Assembly: GCA_946412355.1 (NCBI GenBank)
Contig: CAMKGX010000001.1
Span: 62,001-126,000 of the forward strand
Source of the DNA: an uncultured Clostridia bacterium
GTDB taxonomy: Bacteria > Bacillota > Clostridia > Oscillospirales > Oscillospiraceae
Reading direction: 5' to 3'
Length of the DNA stretch: 64,000 nt
Part shown: positions 17,979 through 26,809 of the stretch, in pieces
Layout: every line of letters starts with the position of its first letter
Numbering within the stretch: position 1 is the stretch's first letter
Position numbers and translations under genes: made by a program
Notes under the pieces: model-generated
Told to the model about the DNA's origin: nothing
What the model saw: the letters and a program-made list of their open reading frames with translations, nothing else
Databases searched by the model: none

Positions 17979-18892
17979 TGCGTATTCTGTTTATGGGCAC
18001 GCCGGACTTCGCCGTGGCCTCCCTGCGGGCGCTGGTGGAGGCGGGGCATGAGATCTGCGGCGTGTTCACCCAGCCTGACAAGCCCAAAAACCGGGGGCAC
18101 AAAATGACACCGCCACCTGTAAAGGAATATGCCTTGACACAGAATCTGCCCGTTTTTCAGCCCTTGAAGATGAAGGACGGCACGGCGCTGGCCATCGTGC
18201 AGGAGCTGCAGCCGGAGCTGATTGTGGTGGCGGCCTATGGCCGGATTCTGCCGGAGGAGATTTTGCAGGCGGCACCCTACGGCGCCATCAACGTACACTC
18301 CTCCATTCTGCCAAAATACCGGGGCGCGGCCCCCATCAACTGGGCTATTTTGAACGGCGAGACCGTCACCGGCGACACCATTATGTATATGGCAAAAGAG
18401 CTGGACGCCGGCGACATCATCCGCTGCGCCGAGACCGCCATCGACCCCGACGAGGACGCCCAGGAGCTGACGGCGCGGCTGGCGGAGCTGGGGGCCAAAA
18501 CACTGGTGGAGGTGGTGGCGGATATGGGCCGGGGCACCGTGACGCGGACGCCCCAGGACCACAGCCGCAGCACATACGCCCCCATGCTGGACAAGACGCT
18601 GTCGCCCATGGACTTCACCCGCAGCGCCCAGGACCTCCACAACCAGGTGCGGGGGCTGATCCCCTGGCCCTGCGCCACCATGGCGCTGCAGGGCAAGACG
18701 GTGAAGGTGTTCCGCACCCAGGTGGGTGAGGAGACCTCTGCCGCACCCGGCACCATTGTGGCTGCCGATAAGAAGGGCATTGCCGTGGCCTGCGGCGACG
18801 GGCGGGTGCTGCGTATTACGGAGCTGCAGCCCGAGGGCGGCAAGCGGATGGCTGCCGCCGCCTACCTGGCGGGCCACCCCATTACCCTATGA
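17978..18892 (+). CDS. fmt: Methionyl-tRNA formyltransferase
   Basis: A 304-residue enzyme transferring a formyl group from 10-formyl-THF to Met-tRNA(fMet). Seen: FMGTPDFAVASLRAL at the start, the catalytic HSSILPKYRGAAPINWAI region and MYMAKELDAGDI, then a C-terminal OB-like tRNA-binding domain. The start overlaps def by 1 nt and the end overlaps rsmB by 4 nt. Confidence 0.95.
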   Translation: MRILFMGTPDFAVASLRALVEAGHEICGVFTQPDKPKNRGHKMTPPPVKEYALTQNLPVFQPLKMKDGTALAIVQELQPELIVVAAYGRILPEEILQAAPYGAINVHSSILPKYRGAAPINWAILNGETVTGDTIMYMAKELDAGDIIRCAETAIDPDEDAQELTARLAELGAKTLVEVVADMGRGTVTRTPQDHSRSTYAPMLDKTLSPMDFTRSAQDLHNQVRGLIPWPCATMALQGKTVKVFRTQVGEETSAAPGTIVAADKKGIAVACGDGRVLRITELQPEGGKRMAAAAYLAGHPITL

Positions 18893-20232
18893 GGCGGCCG
18901 GAAAAGCCCGGCGCCCGGGATACGGCGCTGGAGGTGCTGCTGCAAATCGACCGGGCCAACGCCTGGTCCGACGGCAGCCTGAAGCGCACCATCGCCAAAA
19001 ACGGGCTGGACAGCCGGGACGCCGCCCTGGCTACGCGCCTTGCCTACGGCGTCATCCAGAACCGGCTGCTGCTGGACTACTACATCGGTGTGTGGTGCTC
19101 CCAGCGGCCCGGCCATCTGGAGCCGCTGATTCTGAATATTCTCCGCATGGGCGGGTATCAGATTTTGTTTATGGATAAGATTCCCCACCACGCCGCCGTC
19201 AGCGAGGCGGTGGACATGACCCGGCGGTGGGGCCGCCCCAAGGCCGCGGGCATGGTGAACGCCGTGCTGCGGAAATTCGTCACCAACTGGCTGGACATGC
19301 CTCCCTTGCCCCGGGACGACGAGGCCGCGTACCTGTCTATTCGGCACAGCCATCCCAAGTGGCTGGTGGAGCGGCTGTTGGCGCTGCTGGGCCGGGAGGA
19401 GGCGGAGGCCTTTCTCCGGCTGGACAACGAGATCGTGCCCACCACCATCCAGACCAACACCCTCTGCACCACCCCCGAGGCGCTGCAAAAGGAGCTGCAC
19501 GCCGCCTCCGTGGCGGCGGAGCCCCACCCCTGGCTGCCGGGCTGCTTCACCATCAGCGGCACCGGCGATTTGGAGAGGCTGGAAGCCTTCCAAAAGGGTC
19601 ACTTCATGGTGCAGGACGCCGCAGCCAAGCTGGTGGCGGCGGTGGCATCGCCGGAGAGTACTGACCGGGTGCTGGACATGTGCGCCGCGCCGGGGGGCAA
19701 GTCCTTTGCGCTGGCCATGGCTATGGGGGATAAGGGCGACATTTTAAGCTGCGACATCCACCCACACAAATTGAAGCTGATGGAGAGCGGCGCGGCTCGT
19801 CTGGGCATCCGTTCCATGCGCACGGCCCTGGCCGACGGCCGGGAGAACCACGCCGCCTGGGTGGAAAAGGCGGACATCGTGGTGGCGGACGTGCCCTGCT
19901 CCGGCCTGGGCATCATCCGCAAGAAGCCGGATATCCGCTATAAGGACCCCAAGGAGCTGGACAAGCTGCCGACGGTGCAGCGGGCCATTCTGGACAACGG
20001 CGCCACCTACGTGCGGCCCGGCGGCGTGCTGGTGTACTCCACCTGCACGGTGCTGCCCCAGGAGAACGACGGCGTGGTGGACGCCTTTTTGGCGGACCAC
20101 CCCGACTTTTGCCGGGAGCCGTTTACCCTGCCCCAGCCTTTGGGACAGTGCGACGGCAGCATTACCCTGTGGCCCCAGCGCCACGGCACCGACGGCTTTT
20201 ACATCTGCCGCCTGCGGAAACGGGCGGAATAA
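18889..20232 (+). CDS. rsmB: 16S rRNA (cytosine-967-C5)-methyltransferase
   Basis: A 447-residue SAM-dependent rRNA methyltransferase. Seen: an N-terminal NusB-like RNA-binding domain (ARDTALEVLLQIDR), SAM site DMCAAPGGKS, VADVPCSGLG with the release Cys and VYSTCTVLPQEN with the nucleophilic Cys. ATGA overlap with fmt; ten bases before rlmN. Confidence 0.94.
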   Translation: MRRPEKPGARDTALEVLLQIDRANAWSDGSLKRTIAKNGLDSRDAALATRLAYGVIQNRLLLDYYIGVWCSQRPGHLEPLILNILRMGGYQILFMDKIPHHAAVSEAVDMTRRWGRPKAAGMVNAVLRKFVTNWLDMPPLPRDDEAAYLSIRHSHPKWLVERLLALLGREEAEAFLRLDNEIVPTTIQTNTLCTTPEALQKELHAASVAAEPHPWLPGCFTISGTGDLERLEAFQKGHFMVQDAAAKLVAAVASPESTDRVLDMCAAPGGKSFALAMAMGDKGDILSCDIHPHKLKLMESGAARLGIRSMRTALADGRENHAAWVEKADIVVADVPCSGLGIIRKKPDIRYKDPKELDKLPTVQRAILDNGATYVRPGGVLVYSTCTVLPQENDGVVDAFLADHPDFCREPFTLPQPLGQCDGSITLWPQRHGTDGFYICRLRKRAE

Positions 20233-20241
20233 GAGGAACCT

Positions 20242-21273
20242 ATGATTGACATTAAATCCCTCACAATGGAGGAAATCACCGACCTGCTGCACGGATGGGG
20301 CGAGCCCGCCTTCCGGGGCAGACAGGTGTTTACCTGGCTTCACAGGGGCGTTACGTCCTTTGAGGACATGAGCAACCTGTCCAAGGCCCTGCGGCAGAAG
20401 CTGGCGGAGGCTTGCTATATCACCGCCCCCACCGTGGCCCGGCGGCAGGAGAGCGCCCTGGACGGCACCATCAAATACCTGTGGCGGCTGGGGGACGGCA
20501 ACTGCATTGAAACGGTGCTGATGCAGTATCACCACGGCAACACCGTGTGCATCTCCAGCCAGGTGGGCTGCCGCATGGGCTGCGCCTTTTGCGCCAGCAC
20601 CATCGCCGGGAAGGTACGGGATCTGACGCCCTCGGAGATGCTGGACCAGGTGCTGTTTACCCAACTGGACAGCGGACGGGATATCTCCAACATCGTGCTG
20701 ATGGGCATCGGCGAGCCCATGGACAACCGGGAAAACGTGCTGCGGTTTCTGGAGCTGGTGAACCACCCGGAGGGCATGAACATCGGCATGCGCCATATCA
20801 GCCTGTCCACCTGCGGCGTGGTGCCCGGCATCGACGCCCTGGCGGATTTGAACTTGCAGCTTACGCTGTCGGTGTCCCTCCACGCACCGGACAGCGAGAC
20901 CCGCAGCCGTATTATGCCGGTGAACAAGGCATACGATGTGGAGGAGCTGTTTGCCGCCTGCCACCGGTATTTTCAAAAGACCGGGCGGCGCATCAGCTTT
21001 GAATACGCCATGATTGACGGCGTCAACGACAACGACTGGCAGGCGGACCTGATTGCCAAGCGCATCAAGGGCATGCCGGGCCATGTGAATCTCATTCCGC
21101 TCAACGACGTGGTGGAGAGCCCGTTTAAGCCCAGCCGCAGGGTGGCGGCGTTCCAGAAACGGTTGGAGTCCCACGGCATCACCGCCACGGTGCGGCGCAG
21201 CCTGGGCGGGGATATTGACGCCAGCTGCGGCCAACTGCGCCGCAAGGCCATGGAGGAGGAAGGCAAGCGATGA
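20242..21273 (+). CDS. rlmN: Dual-specificity 23S rRNA/tRNA adenine-C2 methyltransferase
   Basis: A 343-residue radical-SAM enzyme methylating A2503 of 23S rRNA and A37 of some tRNAs. Seen: the CxxxCxxC cluster in GCRMGCAFCAS, GIGEPMDN, and a C-terminal GGDIDASCGQLR with the second catalytic Cys. Overlaps the phosphatase gene by 4 nt. Confidence 0.95.
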   Translation: MIDIKSLTMEEITDLLHGWGEPAFRGRQVFTWLHRGVTSFEDMSNLSKALRQKLAEACYITAPTVARRQESALDGTIKYLWRLGDGNCIETVLMQYHHGNTVCISSQVGCRMGCAFCASTIAGKVRDLTPSEMLDQVLFTQLDSGRDISNIVLMGIGEPMDNRENVLRFLELVNHPEGMNIGMRHISLSTCGVVPGIDALADLNLQLTLSVSLHAPDSETRSRIMPVNKAYDVEELFAACHRYFQKTGRRISFEYAMIDGVNDNDWQADLIAKRIKGMPGHVNLIPLNDVVESPFKPSRRVAAFQKRLESHGITATVRRSLGGDIDASCGQLRRKAMEEEGKR

Positions 21274-21998
21274 AAGCCTGGGGCATCACGGATACGGGCC
21301 TGGTCCGGGAGGAAAATGAGGACGCCTTTGCCATCGGCTGTGACGGCGGCTGGCAGTGGGCCGTGGTATGCGACGGCATGGGCGGCACCAGCGGCGGCCA
21401 CGTGGCCAGCATGACGGCGGTGTCCGCCTTTGTAGAGCAACTCCATGAGCTGCTGCGCCCCGGCATGGGCGTGAAGGAGATGCGCCACGCCATGTTCCGG
21501 GGCGTCACCATGGCCAACCTGGCCATTCGCCAGGCGGCCGTTGTGGACCCTGCCCTGGAGAAGATGGGCACCACGCTGGTGGGCGCCGTGTGCGGCGAGG
21601 ACAAGGTGCTTTGCTGCAACGTGGGCGACAGCCGGGCCTATCACATCACCCCCGGCGGCATCAGCCAGATCACCCGGGACCACAGCGTGGTGCAGAATAT
21701 GGTGGACAGCGGCCAGATTACGGCGGCGGAGGCCAAGCACCATCCCAGCCGCAACCTGATTACCCGCGCCCTGGGGCCCGACGCCAAGGTGCGCGCCGAC
21801 ATTTTTGAGGAACCGTGGCAGAAGGGCGAGTATATCCTGCTGTGTACCGACGGGCTGGTGAACACCGTGTCGGAGCAGGAGATGCTCTTTGAGGCCATTC
21901 ACAGCGAGGATGTGGAGGGCTGTTTGGAACGGCTGCTGCAAATCGCCAAGGATAACGGCGCCCCGGACAATGTCACCGTGGTGCTGCTGCAAAACTGA
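21270..21998 (+). CDS. prpC: PP2C-type Ser/Thr protein phosphatase
   Basis: A 242-residue phosphatase removing phosphate from targets of the neighbouring kinase. Seen: the metal-binding motifs of PP2C enzymes, TGLVREENEDAF near the N-terminus, VCDGMGGTSGGH, GDSRAYHI and the late DNVTVVLL. Paired with the PASTA kinase 19 nt downstream, as in most Firmicutes. Confidence 0.94.
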   Translation: MKAWGITDTGLVREENEDAFAIGCDGGWQWAVVCDGMGGTSGGHVASMTAVSAFVEQLHELLRPGMGVKEMRHAMFRGVTMANLAIRQAAVVDPALEKMGTTLVGAVCGEDKVLCCNVGDSRAYHITPGGISQITRDHSVVQNMVDSGQITAAEAKHHPSRNLITRALGPDAKVRADIFEEPWQKGEYILLCTDGLVNTVSEQEMLFEAIHSEDVEGCLERLLQIAKDNGAPDNVTVVLLQN

Positions 21999-22017
21999 GG
22001 AAAGGAGAGGATAGGCA

Positions 22018-23937
22018 ATGGAATCCTATATCGGGAAGCTGCTGGATAACCGGTATCAGCTTTTGGAGCTCATCGGCACCGGCGGCATGTCCAATGTATA
22101 TAAGGGAAAGGATTTGCGGCTGAACCGCCTGGTGGCGGTGAAGACGCTGAAAAGCGACCTGGCGGAAAACGCCGAGTTCCGCCGCCGGTTCCGGGACGAG
22201 TCCCTGGCGGTGGCACAGCTCAGCCATGCCAATATCGTCTCCGTGTACGACGTGTCCTCCTTTGAGGGCATTGAATACATTGTGATGGAGCTGATTGACG
22301 GCATCACGCTGAAGCAGTATATGGAGCGCCGGGGTCAGATGGACTGGCGGGAGGCGCTGCACTTCATCCTGCAGATTACCCACGGCCTCTCCCACGCCCA
22401 CAGCCGGGGCATTATCCACCGGGACATCAAGCCCCAAAACATTATGGTGCTGCGGGACGGCAGCGTGAAGGTGGCCGACTTCGGCATCGCCTGCCTTGCC
22501 GACGCCAGCAACACCCTGGCCCAGGAGGCATTGGGCAGCGTGCACTACATCTCACCCGAGCAGGCCCGGGGCGACCGGGTGGACGAGCGCAGCGATATTT
22601 ACAGCGCCGGCGTGGTGCTCTATGAGATGCTGACGGGGCGGCTGCCCTTTGAGGGCGACAACCCGGTGAGCGTGGCCATTCAGCACCTGTCCAGCATGCC
22701 GCTGAATCCCCGGGAGATCAACGCCTCCATCCCCGAGCCCATGGAGCTGATTTGCCTGAAAGCCATGAACCCGGATCTGGACAAGCGATATCCCACCGCC
22801 GACGCCATGGCGGAGGACTTGGAAAAAATCCGGAAGGACCCCCAGGTGGACCTGGACTACATCCGCTCGGAGATGAAGCCGGTGGTGGACGACGAGCCCA
22901 CCATGCCGGTGCCCGTGGCCCAGATTAAGCAGGCCGAGCAGAAGCAGCACACCGACAGCGGCAAGAAGAAGCAGGGCGTGACGGCGCAGCAGAAGACCGT
23001 GCTCGCCGTGGTGGGCATCGCAGCGGCGGTGGCACTGATTGTACTGCTGTTCACCACGATTTTGGGCAGCTTCGGTGAGAGCGGGGAGAACCATTCCGGC
23101 TCCTACGAGGTGCCTAATATCCTGGGCTACACCGTAGAGGAGGCCCAAAGCCTGGAGCGGATTCGGGACGTGTTTACCATCACCGTCACCGGCACACGGG
23201 AGGATGCCAACTACCTGCCGGGGCAGATTATTGCCCAGGACCCCGGCGCCGGCACCATGCGTAAAAGCAACCTGGAGATCAAGGTGGTGGTGTGCGCGGA
23301 GGTGCAGCCGACGCTGCTGCCCAACCTGGAGGGCCTGTCCTACCAGAACGCCAAAATCCAACTGCAAAATCTGGGGCTGAACCTTACCATTCTGTCGGAG
23401 GAGTATGCCTCCAACGACTATCCCATGGGCGACGTGATTGCCTCATTCCCCGCCGCCGGTACGGAGCTCCACGAGGGCGACACCGTGACGCTGGCCGTCA
23501 GCAAGGGGCCGGATACGATTATGGTGATACCCTTTGCGGGCATGACGCTGCAGCAGGCCACCCAGACCGCCCAGCAGATGGGCCTGGTGGTGGGACGGCC
23601 GGTGTACCAGTACAGCGAATACGCCTCCGGTCAGGTGATTGACCAGAGCATCCCCGCTGATACGGAGGTCAGCGGCGGCACGGAGATTATATTCACCGTC
23701 AGCGGCGATTACAGCACCTATTCAGTGCTCTATCAGGTGCCGGAGACGCTGGCCGGCAAGGCGTCGGTGCGGGCGGAGTTCTACCTGGACGGCGAACTGG
23801 TGGAGACTACGTACCTGGAGAGCCCCAACCCGGAGGACCCGGTAGGCTACGACTACACCGGCCTTGTGGGCACCACGGCGAAGGCCTACGCCTCCTTTGA
23901 CGGCATCCGCACGGAAGAAGTGGAGATCACCTTTTGA
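22018..23937 (+). CDS. prkC: PASTA-domain Ser/Thr protein kinase
   Basis: A 639-residue transmembrane kinase sensing peptidoglycan fragments or lipid II. Seen: an N-terminal kinase domain (residues ~12-275) with GTGGMSNVYKG, HRDIKPQNIMV and ADFGIA; a membrane helix near residue 325-350 (VVGIAAAVALIVLLF); then three extracytoplasmic PASTA repeats. It governs cell division, wall synthesis and spore germination in relatives. Its stop overlaps the rsgA start. Confidence 0.95.
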   Translation: MESYIGKLLDNRYQLLELIGTGGMSNVYKGKDLRLNRLVAVKTLKSDLAENAEFRRRFRDESLAVAQLSHANIVSVYDVSSFEGIEYIVMELIDGITLKQYMERRGQMDWREALHFILQITHGLSHAHSRGIIHRDIKPQNIMVLRDGSVKVADFGIACLADASNTLAQEALGSVHYISPEQARGDRVDERSDIYSAGVVLYEMLTGRLPFEGDNPVSVAIQHLSSMPLNPREINASIPEPMELICLKAMNPDLDKRYPTADAMAEDLEKIRKDPQVDLDYIRSEMKPVVDDEPTMPVPVAQIKQAEQKQHTDSGKKKQGVTAQQKTVLAVVGIAAAVALIVLLFTTILGSFGESGENHSGSYEVPNILGYTVEEAQSLERIRDVFTITVTGTREDANYLPGQIIAQDPGAGTMRKSNLEIKVVVCAEVQPTLLPNLEGLSYQNAKIQLQNLGLNLTILSEEYASNDYPMGDVIASFPAAGTELHEGDTVTLAVSKGPDTIMVIPFAGMTLQQATQTAQQMGLVVGRPVYQYSEYASGQVIDQSIPADTEVSGGTEIIFTVSGDYSTYSVLYQVPETLAGKASVRAEFYLDGELVETTYLESPNPEDPVGYDYTGLVGTTAKAYASFDGIRTEEVEITF

Positions 23938-24815
23938 GCAGCGGGAGAATTGAGAAAGCCCTCAGCGGCTTCTATTATGTGAATACCGGCGAGACGGTGC
24001 TGCGGTGCCGGGCCCGGGGCAAGTTCCGCCGGGAGGGCATGAGCCCCCTGGTGGGCGACCGGGTGGAGGTGCAGGCCTTAGGCGACGGCGAGGGCGTGGT
24101 GGAGGCGATTTTGCCCCGCACCAACGTGTTTACCCGGCCGGCTGCCGCCAACATTGACCAGTTGGTGATGATTGCCTCCGGCGCCATCCCGGTGACAGAC
24201 CCTTATCTCATCGACCGCATCAGCGCCATCGCCGCGCTGAAGGGCGCCCGGGTGCTGCTGGTGCTGAATAAGACGGATTTGGACAGGGCGGACGACCTCT
24301 ATGAGATTTATTCCCACTCCGCCATTCCGGTGGTCCGGGTCAGCGCCGCCACGGGGGAGGGGCTGGACGGGCTGCGCGCCGCCATCCGGGGCAAGCTGAA
24401 CGTATTTACCGGCAACTCCGGCGTGGGCAAGTCCAGCATCTTAAACGCCCTGTGCCCCGATTTTGCCCTGCCCACCGGCGAGGTGAGCAAGGCCCTGGGC
24501 CGGGGCCGCCACACCACACGACACACGGAACTGTTCCCCCTGGGGGACGACACCTGGGTCATCGACACGCCGGGTTTCTCCTCCTTTGACGCCCAGGAGG
24601 TGGATTGGGAGCTGAAATGCCATCTGCCGGAGACGTTCCCGGAGTTTGCACCCTACCTGGACGGCTGCCGCTTTGTGGGCTGCCAGCACGTGAAGGAGAA
24701 GGGCTGCGCCGTGTTGCAGGCGGTGCGGGACGGGGCCATCCCCCGGCAGCGCCACGAAAGCTATGTGCGGCTGTGGAACGAACTGAAGGATTTGAAGGAC
24801 TGGCAGCAGAAATAA
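23934..24815 (+). CDS. rsgA: Ribosome small-subunit biogenesis GTPase RsgA
   Basis: A 293-residue circularly permuted GTPase that checks 30S subunit maturation. Seen: an N-terminal OB fold (KFRREGMSPLVGDRVEV), G4 NKTD, then G1 GNSGVGKSS and G3 DTPGFSS in permuted order, and a C-terminal zinc knuckle with Cys and His in CRFVGCQHVKEKGC. The start is a TTG overlapping the prkC stop; no better start exists in frame. It is the last gene of the long housekeeping operon. Confidence 0.93.
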   Translation: MSSGRIEKALSGFYYVNTGETVLRCRARGKFRREGMSPLVGDRVEVQALGDGEGVVEAILPRTNVFTRPAAANIDQLVMIASGAIPVTDPYLIDRISAIAALKGARVLLVLNKTDLDRADDLYEIYSHSAIPVVRVSAATGEGLDGLRAAIRGKLNVFTGNSGVGKSSILNALCPDFALPTGEVSKALGRGRHTTRHTELFPLGDDTWVIDTPGFSSFDAQEVDWELKCHLPETFPEFAPYLDGCRFVGCQHVKEKGCAVLQAVRDGAIPRQRHESYVRLWNELKDLKDWQQK

Positions 24816-24819
24816 CGGA

Positions 24820-24848
24820 AGAAAGGCGGGGGCGACCCCGCCTTTTCT
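24820..24848 (+). terminator. Terminator after rsgA
   Basis: Stem AAAGGCGGGG / CCCCGCCTTTT with loop GCGA closes the housekeeping operon. Confidence 0.8.
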
Positions 24849-24914
24849 GTGGCCGCAGGCCTTCACCCCGGGGCGCTTCTCCACATAGGATGGAGTGGAA
24901 AGGGGGACTGGGCC

Positions 24915-25073
24915 ATGTGGCGACGAGGCGGAAACTGCTGCATTGCGGTGATGGCGGTGGCGCTGGGGGCGGGAATTCTCATCGCCTGTATTTTCCCGGT
25001 GGGCTTTTTGACGGTGCTGGTCGCCCTTTTGCTGATTGTCTGCGGCATCGCCTTATTACGGGACAGGAGGTAG
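24915..25073 (+). CDS. Small membrane protein (52 aa)
   Basis: A 52-residue protein: a basic N-terminus (MWRRGGN), then two adjoining hydrophobic stretches (CIAVMAVALGAGILIACIF and LTVLVALLLIVCGIALL) and a short basic end. I use ATG 24915, with GGGGG about nine bases upstream; the longer track frame from 24849 would run through the terminator zone and has no SD. Its place just before the sporulation-type SPOCS gene and a 24-residue ORF suggests a sporulation or envelope role. Function unknown. Confidence 0.6.
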   Translation: MWRRGGNCCIAVMAVALGAGILIACIFPVGFLTVLVALLLIVCGIALLRDRR

Positions 25074-25078
25074 CGAAA

Positions 25079-25153
25079 ATGCGTATCGTAGTCTGGAAAG
25101 CGCCCCGGCTGTTGCGGGGGGTACTGCGCACCATCTTCGGCGTGGGCGCATAA
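25079..25153 (+). CDS. 24-residue basic microprotein
   Basis: A very short ORF (starts MRIVVWKAPR, ends IFGVGA), too short for the ORF track. A strong SD (GGACAGGAGG) lies 8 nt before the ATG, and the ORF begins 5 nt after the preceding small membrane gene. It is amphipathic and basic, with no recognisable domain. I recall similar short ORFs upstream of SPOCS genes in related bacteria but cannot confirm that here. Confidence 0.5.
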   Translation: MRIVVWKAPRLLRGVLRTIFGVGA

Positions 25154-25176
25154 TTGGGAGCGGAGGCTCATATCTT
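25148..25176 (+). promoter_or_regulatory. Candidate sigma-E (sporulation) promoter of the SPOCS gene
   Basis: GCATAATT and CATATCTT separated by 13 nt resemble the mother-cell sigma-E consensus, and no sigma-A-like pair is visible in this gap. It overlaps the stop of the 24-aa ORF. Inferred from motif similarity only. Confidence 0.4.
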
Positions 25177-25209
25177 GGCAGTACCATTACAGAATGAGAG
25201 GATACTGCT

Positions 25210-26700
25210 ATGGAACTGGGCTTGCAATTTGAGGACATTACCTATTTCGAGAGCTTGGAGAGTCACGCCGTCACCCACGAGGAGACGTTGGAAACCGCCA
25301 TCCCGGAGTATTGCCCGGACATGAGCCGCATTGTGGAGGCGGTGGGGGAGCTGTTTGTGCAGGAAAAAATCCCTGCGGAGGACCGCTACACTGTGGCCGG
25401 GACGGTGAAGGTGACAGTGCTGTACACCTCCGAGGAGTCGGCGGGGCTGAAAAGCCTGACGGTGTCGGTGCCCTTTTCGGCCCGGATGGAGGAGCAGATG
25501 GGCAGCGGAGGGACGGTGTTCGTCACCGGGCGTGTGGTGATGCTGGAGGCCCGGGCCGTCACGTCCCGGCGGCTCCACATCCGGCTGGTGCCGGAGATTA
25601 CCGCACACACCTTCCGGCCCCAGCAGTCGTCGCTGTGCGTGGGGGTGGAGCCGGAGCCCACGCTGCGGGTGAAGCGGGAGGAAATCACGCTGCCGCTGCT
25701 CACCGGCGTGGCGGAGCAGGAAATCAGCTTCACCGGCGAGGCGGCGCTGCCGGCGGGCAAGGTGCCGGAGGAACTGCTTGTGTACCACCTGTGCCCCCAG
25801 GTGCAGCAGGTGCAGCGGCTGGGCGGCAAACTGATGGTGAAGGGCGAGCTGCTGATGCGCTCGCTGTACCGCAGCGGCGACGCGCTGGCGGACTACTGGG
25901 AGGGAGCGCTGCCCTTCTCGGACGTGGTAGATGGGGCCGGACTTGCCGAGGACAGCGAGCTGGTGGTGCTGCCCACGCTGACGGCAGCGGACGCCCGGGC
26001 GCTGCGCCGGGACAATGCCGGGGGCATCAGCGTCACGGCCCAGATCAGCCTGGCCATCCGGGCCTATCAGCGAAAGACCGTCAGCTATATCGCGGATCTG
26101 TACAGCGTGCGGTACAACACCCACTTGGAGCAGCGGCCTGTGACGGTGCATCTGGATGAGCCGGAAACGGAGCTGATGCAGGAGGCGGTGAGCCGCCTGG
26201 AGCTGGACGCCGGGGCGCCCTTTGTGTATGTGACGGCGTTGGAGTGCGCGCCGGTGACCTCCACAGTGGAGGCGGGCCGCAGCGTGCTTCGGACAGCTAT
26301 CCGGTGGCAGGCGCTGTATCTGGACGAGAGCGGCAGCCCCATCACCGTGGGCCGCACCGAGGAGGTGACGGTGCCGGTGGAGGAGATGCGGGGCACGGCC
26401 TCCGCCCGGTGCTGCCCGGTGACGGTGCAGTGCAGCGGCGTGTGCCAGATCCGGGTGCCGGTGACCTTTGCCCTCACCTGGGAGGAGCGGCTCACCGTCA
26501 ACGGCCTGACAGCGGTGACCATGGAGGAGGCCCAGCGCGGCGGCCCCATGCCCAGCCTGATTTTGCGCCGGATGCGGCCGGAGGAGACGCTGTGGGACGT
26601 GGCAAAGCAGTATCACACCGACATGGACGCCATCCGCCAGAACAACCAACTGGAGGGGGACGCCACCGACCGGATGCTGCTGATTCCCCGGGTGCGGTAA
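25210..26700 (+). CDS. SPOCS (DUF3794) and LysM domain protein
   Basis: A 496-residue protein with repeated SPOCS/DUF3794 domains over roughly residues 1-430 (e.g. AIPEYCPDMSRIVEAVGELFV) and a C-terminal LysM motif (EETLWDVAKQYHTDMDAIRQNNQ). Proteins of this design belong to the spore coat or cortex-binding set in Clostridia; LysM binds peptidoglycan. There is no signal peptide, consistent with assembly from the mother-cell cytoplasm. SD GAGAGG precedes the ATG. It is a marker of a spore-forming lineage. Confidence 0.88.
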   Translation: MELGLQFEDITYFESLESHAVTHEETLETAIPEYCPDMSRIVEAVGELFVQEKIPAEDRYTVAGTVKVTVLYTSEESAGLKSLTVSVPFSARMEEQMGSGGTVFVTGRVVMLEARAVTSRRLHIRLVPEITAHTFRPQQSSLCVGVEPEPTLRVKREEITLPLLTGVAEQEISFTGEAALPAGKVPEELLVYHLCPQVQQVQRLGGKLMVKGELLMRSLYRSGDALADYWEGALPFSDVVDGAGLAEDSELVVLPTLTAADARALRRDNAGGISVTAQISLAIRAYQRKTVSYIADLYSVRYNTHLEQRPVTVHLDEPETELMQEAVSRLELDAGAPFVYVTALECAPVTSTVEAGRSVLRTAIRWQALYLDESGSPITVGRTEEVTVPVEEMRGTASARCCPVTVQCSGVCQIRVPVTFALTWEERLTVNGLTAVTMEEAQRGGPMPSLILRRMRPEETLWDVAKQYHTDMDAIRQNNQLEGDATDRMLLIPRVR

Positions 26701-26718
26701 ACCGGAATAGCAAAGCAG

Positions 26719-26748
26719 ACGCGGCGCAGCGCAGGCTGTGCCGCGTTT
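26719..26748 (+). terminator. Terminator of the SPOCS gene
   Basis: Stem ACGCGGC-GCAGC / GCTGT-GCCGCGT followed by TTTT. Confidence 0.65.
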
Positions 26749-26757
26749 TGCAACAGA

Positions 26758-26790
26758 TAAAAAACGCCCTGCCACTATGGCAGGGCGTTT
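26758..26790 (-). terminator. Terminator of the decarboxylase operon
   Basis: Stem ACGCCCTGCC / GGCAGGGCGT with a T6 run on the minus strand, just downstream of oadA; may also act on the plus strand. Confidence 0.8.
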
Positions 26791-26809
26791 CGTATCGATG
26801 GGGGGATAA

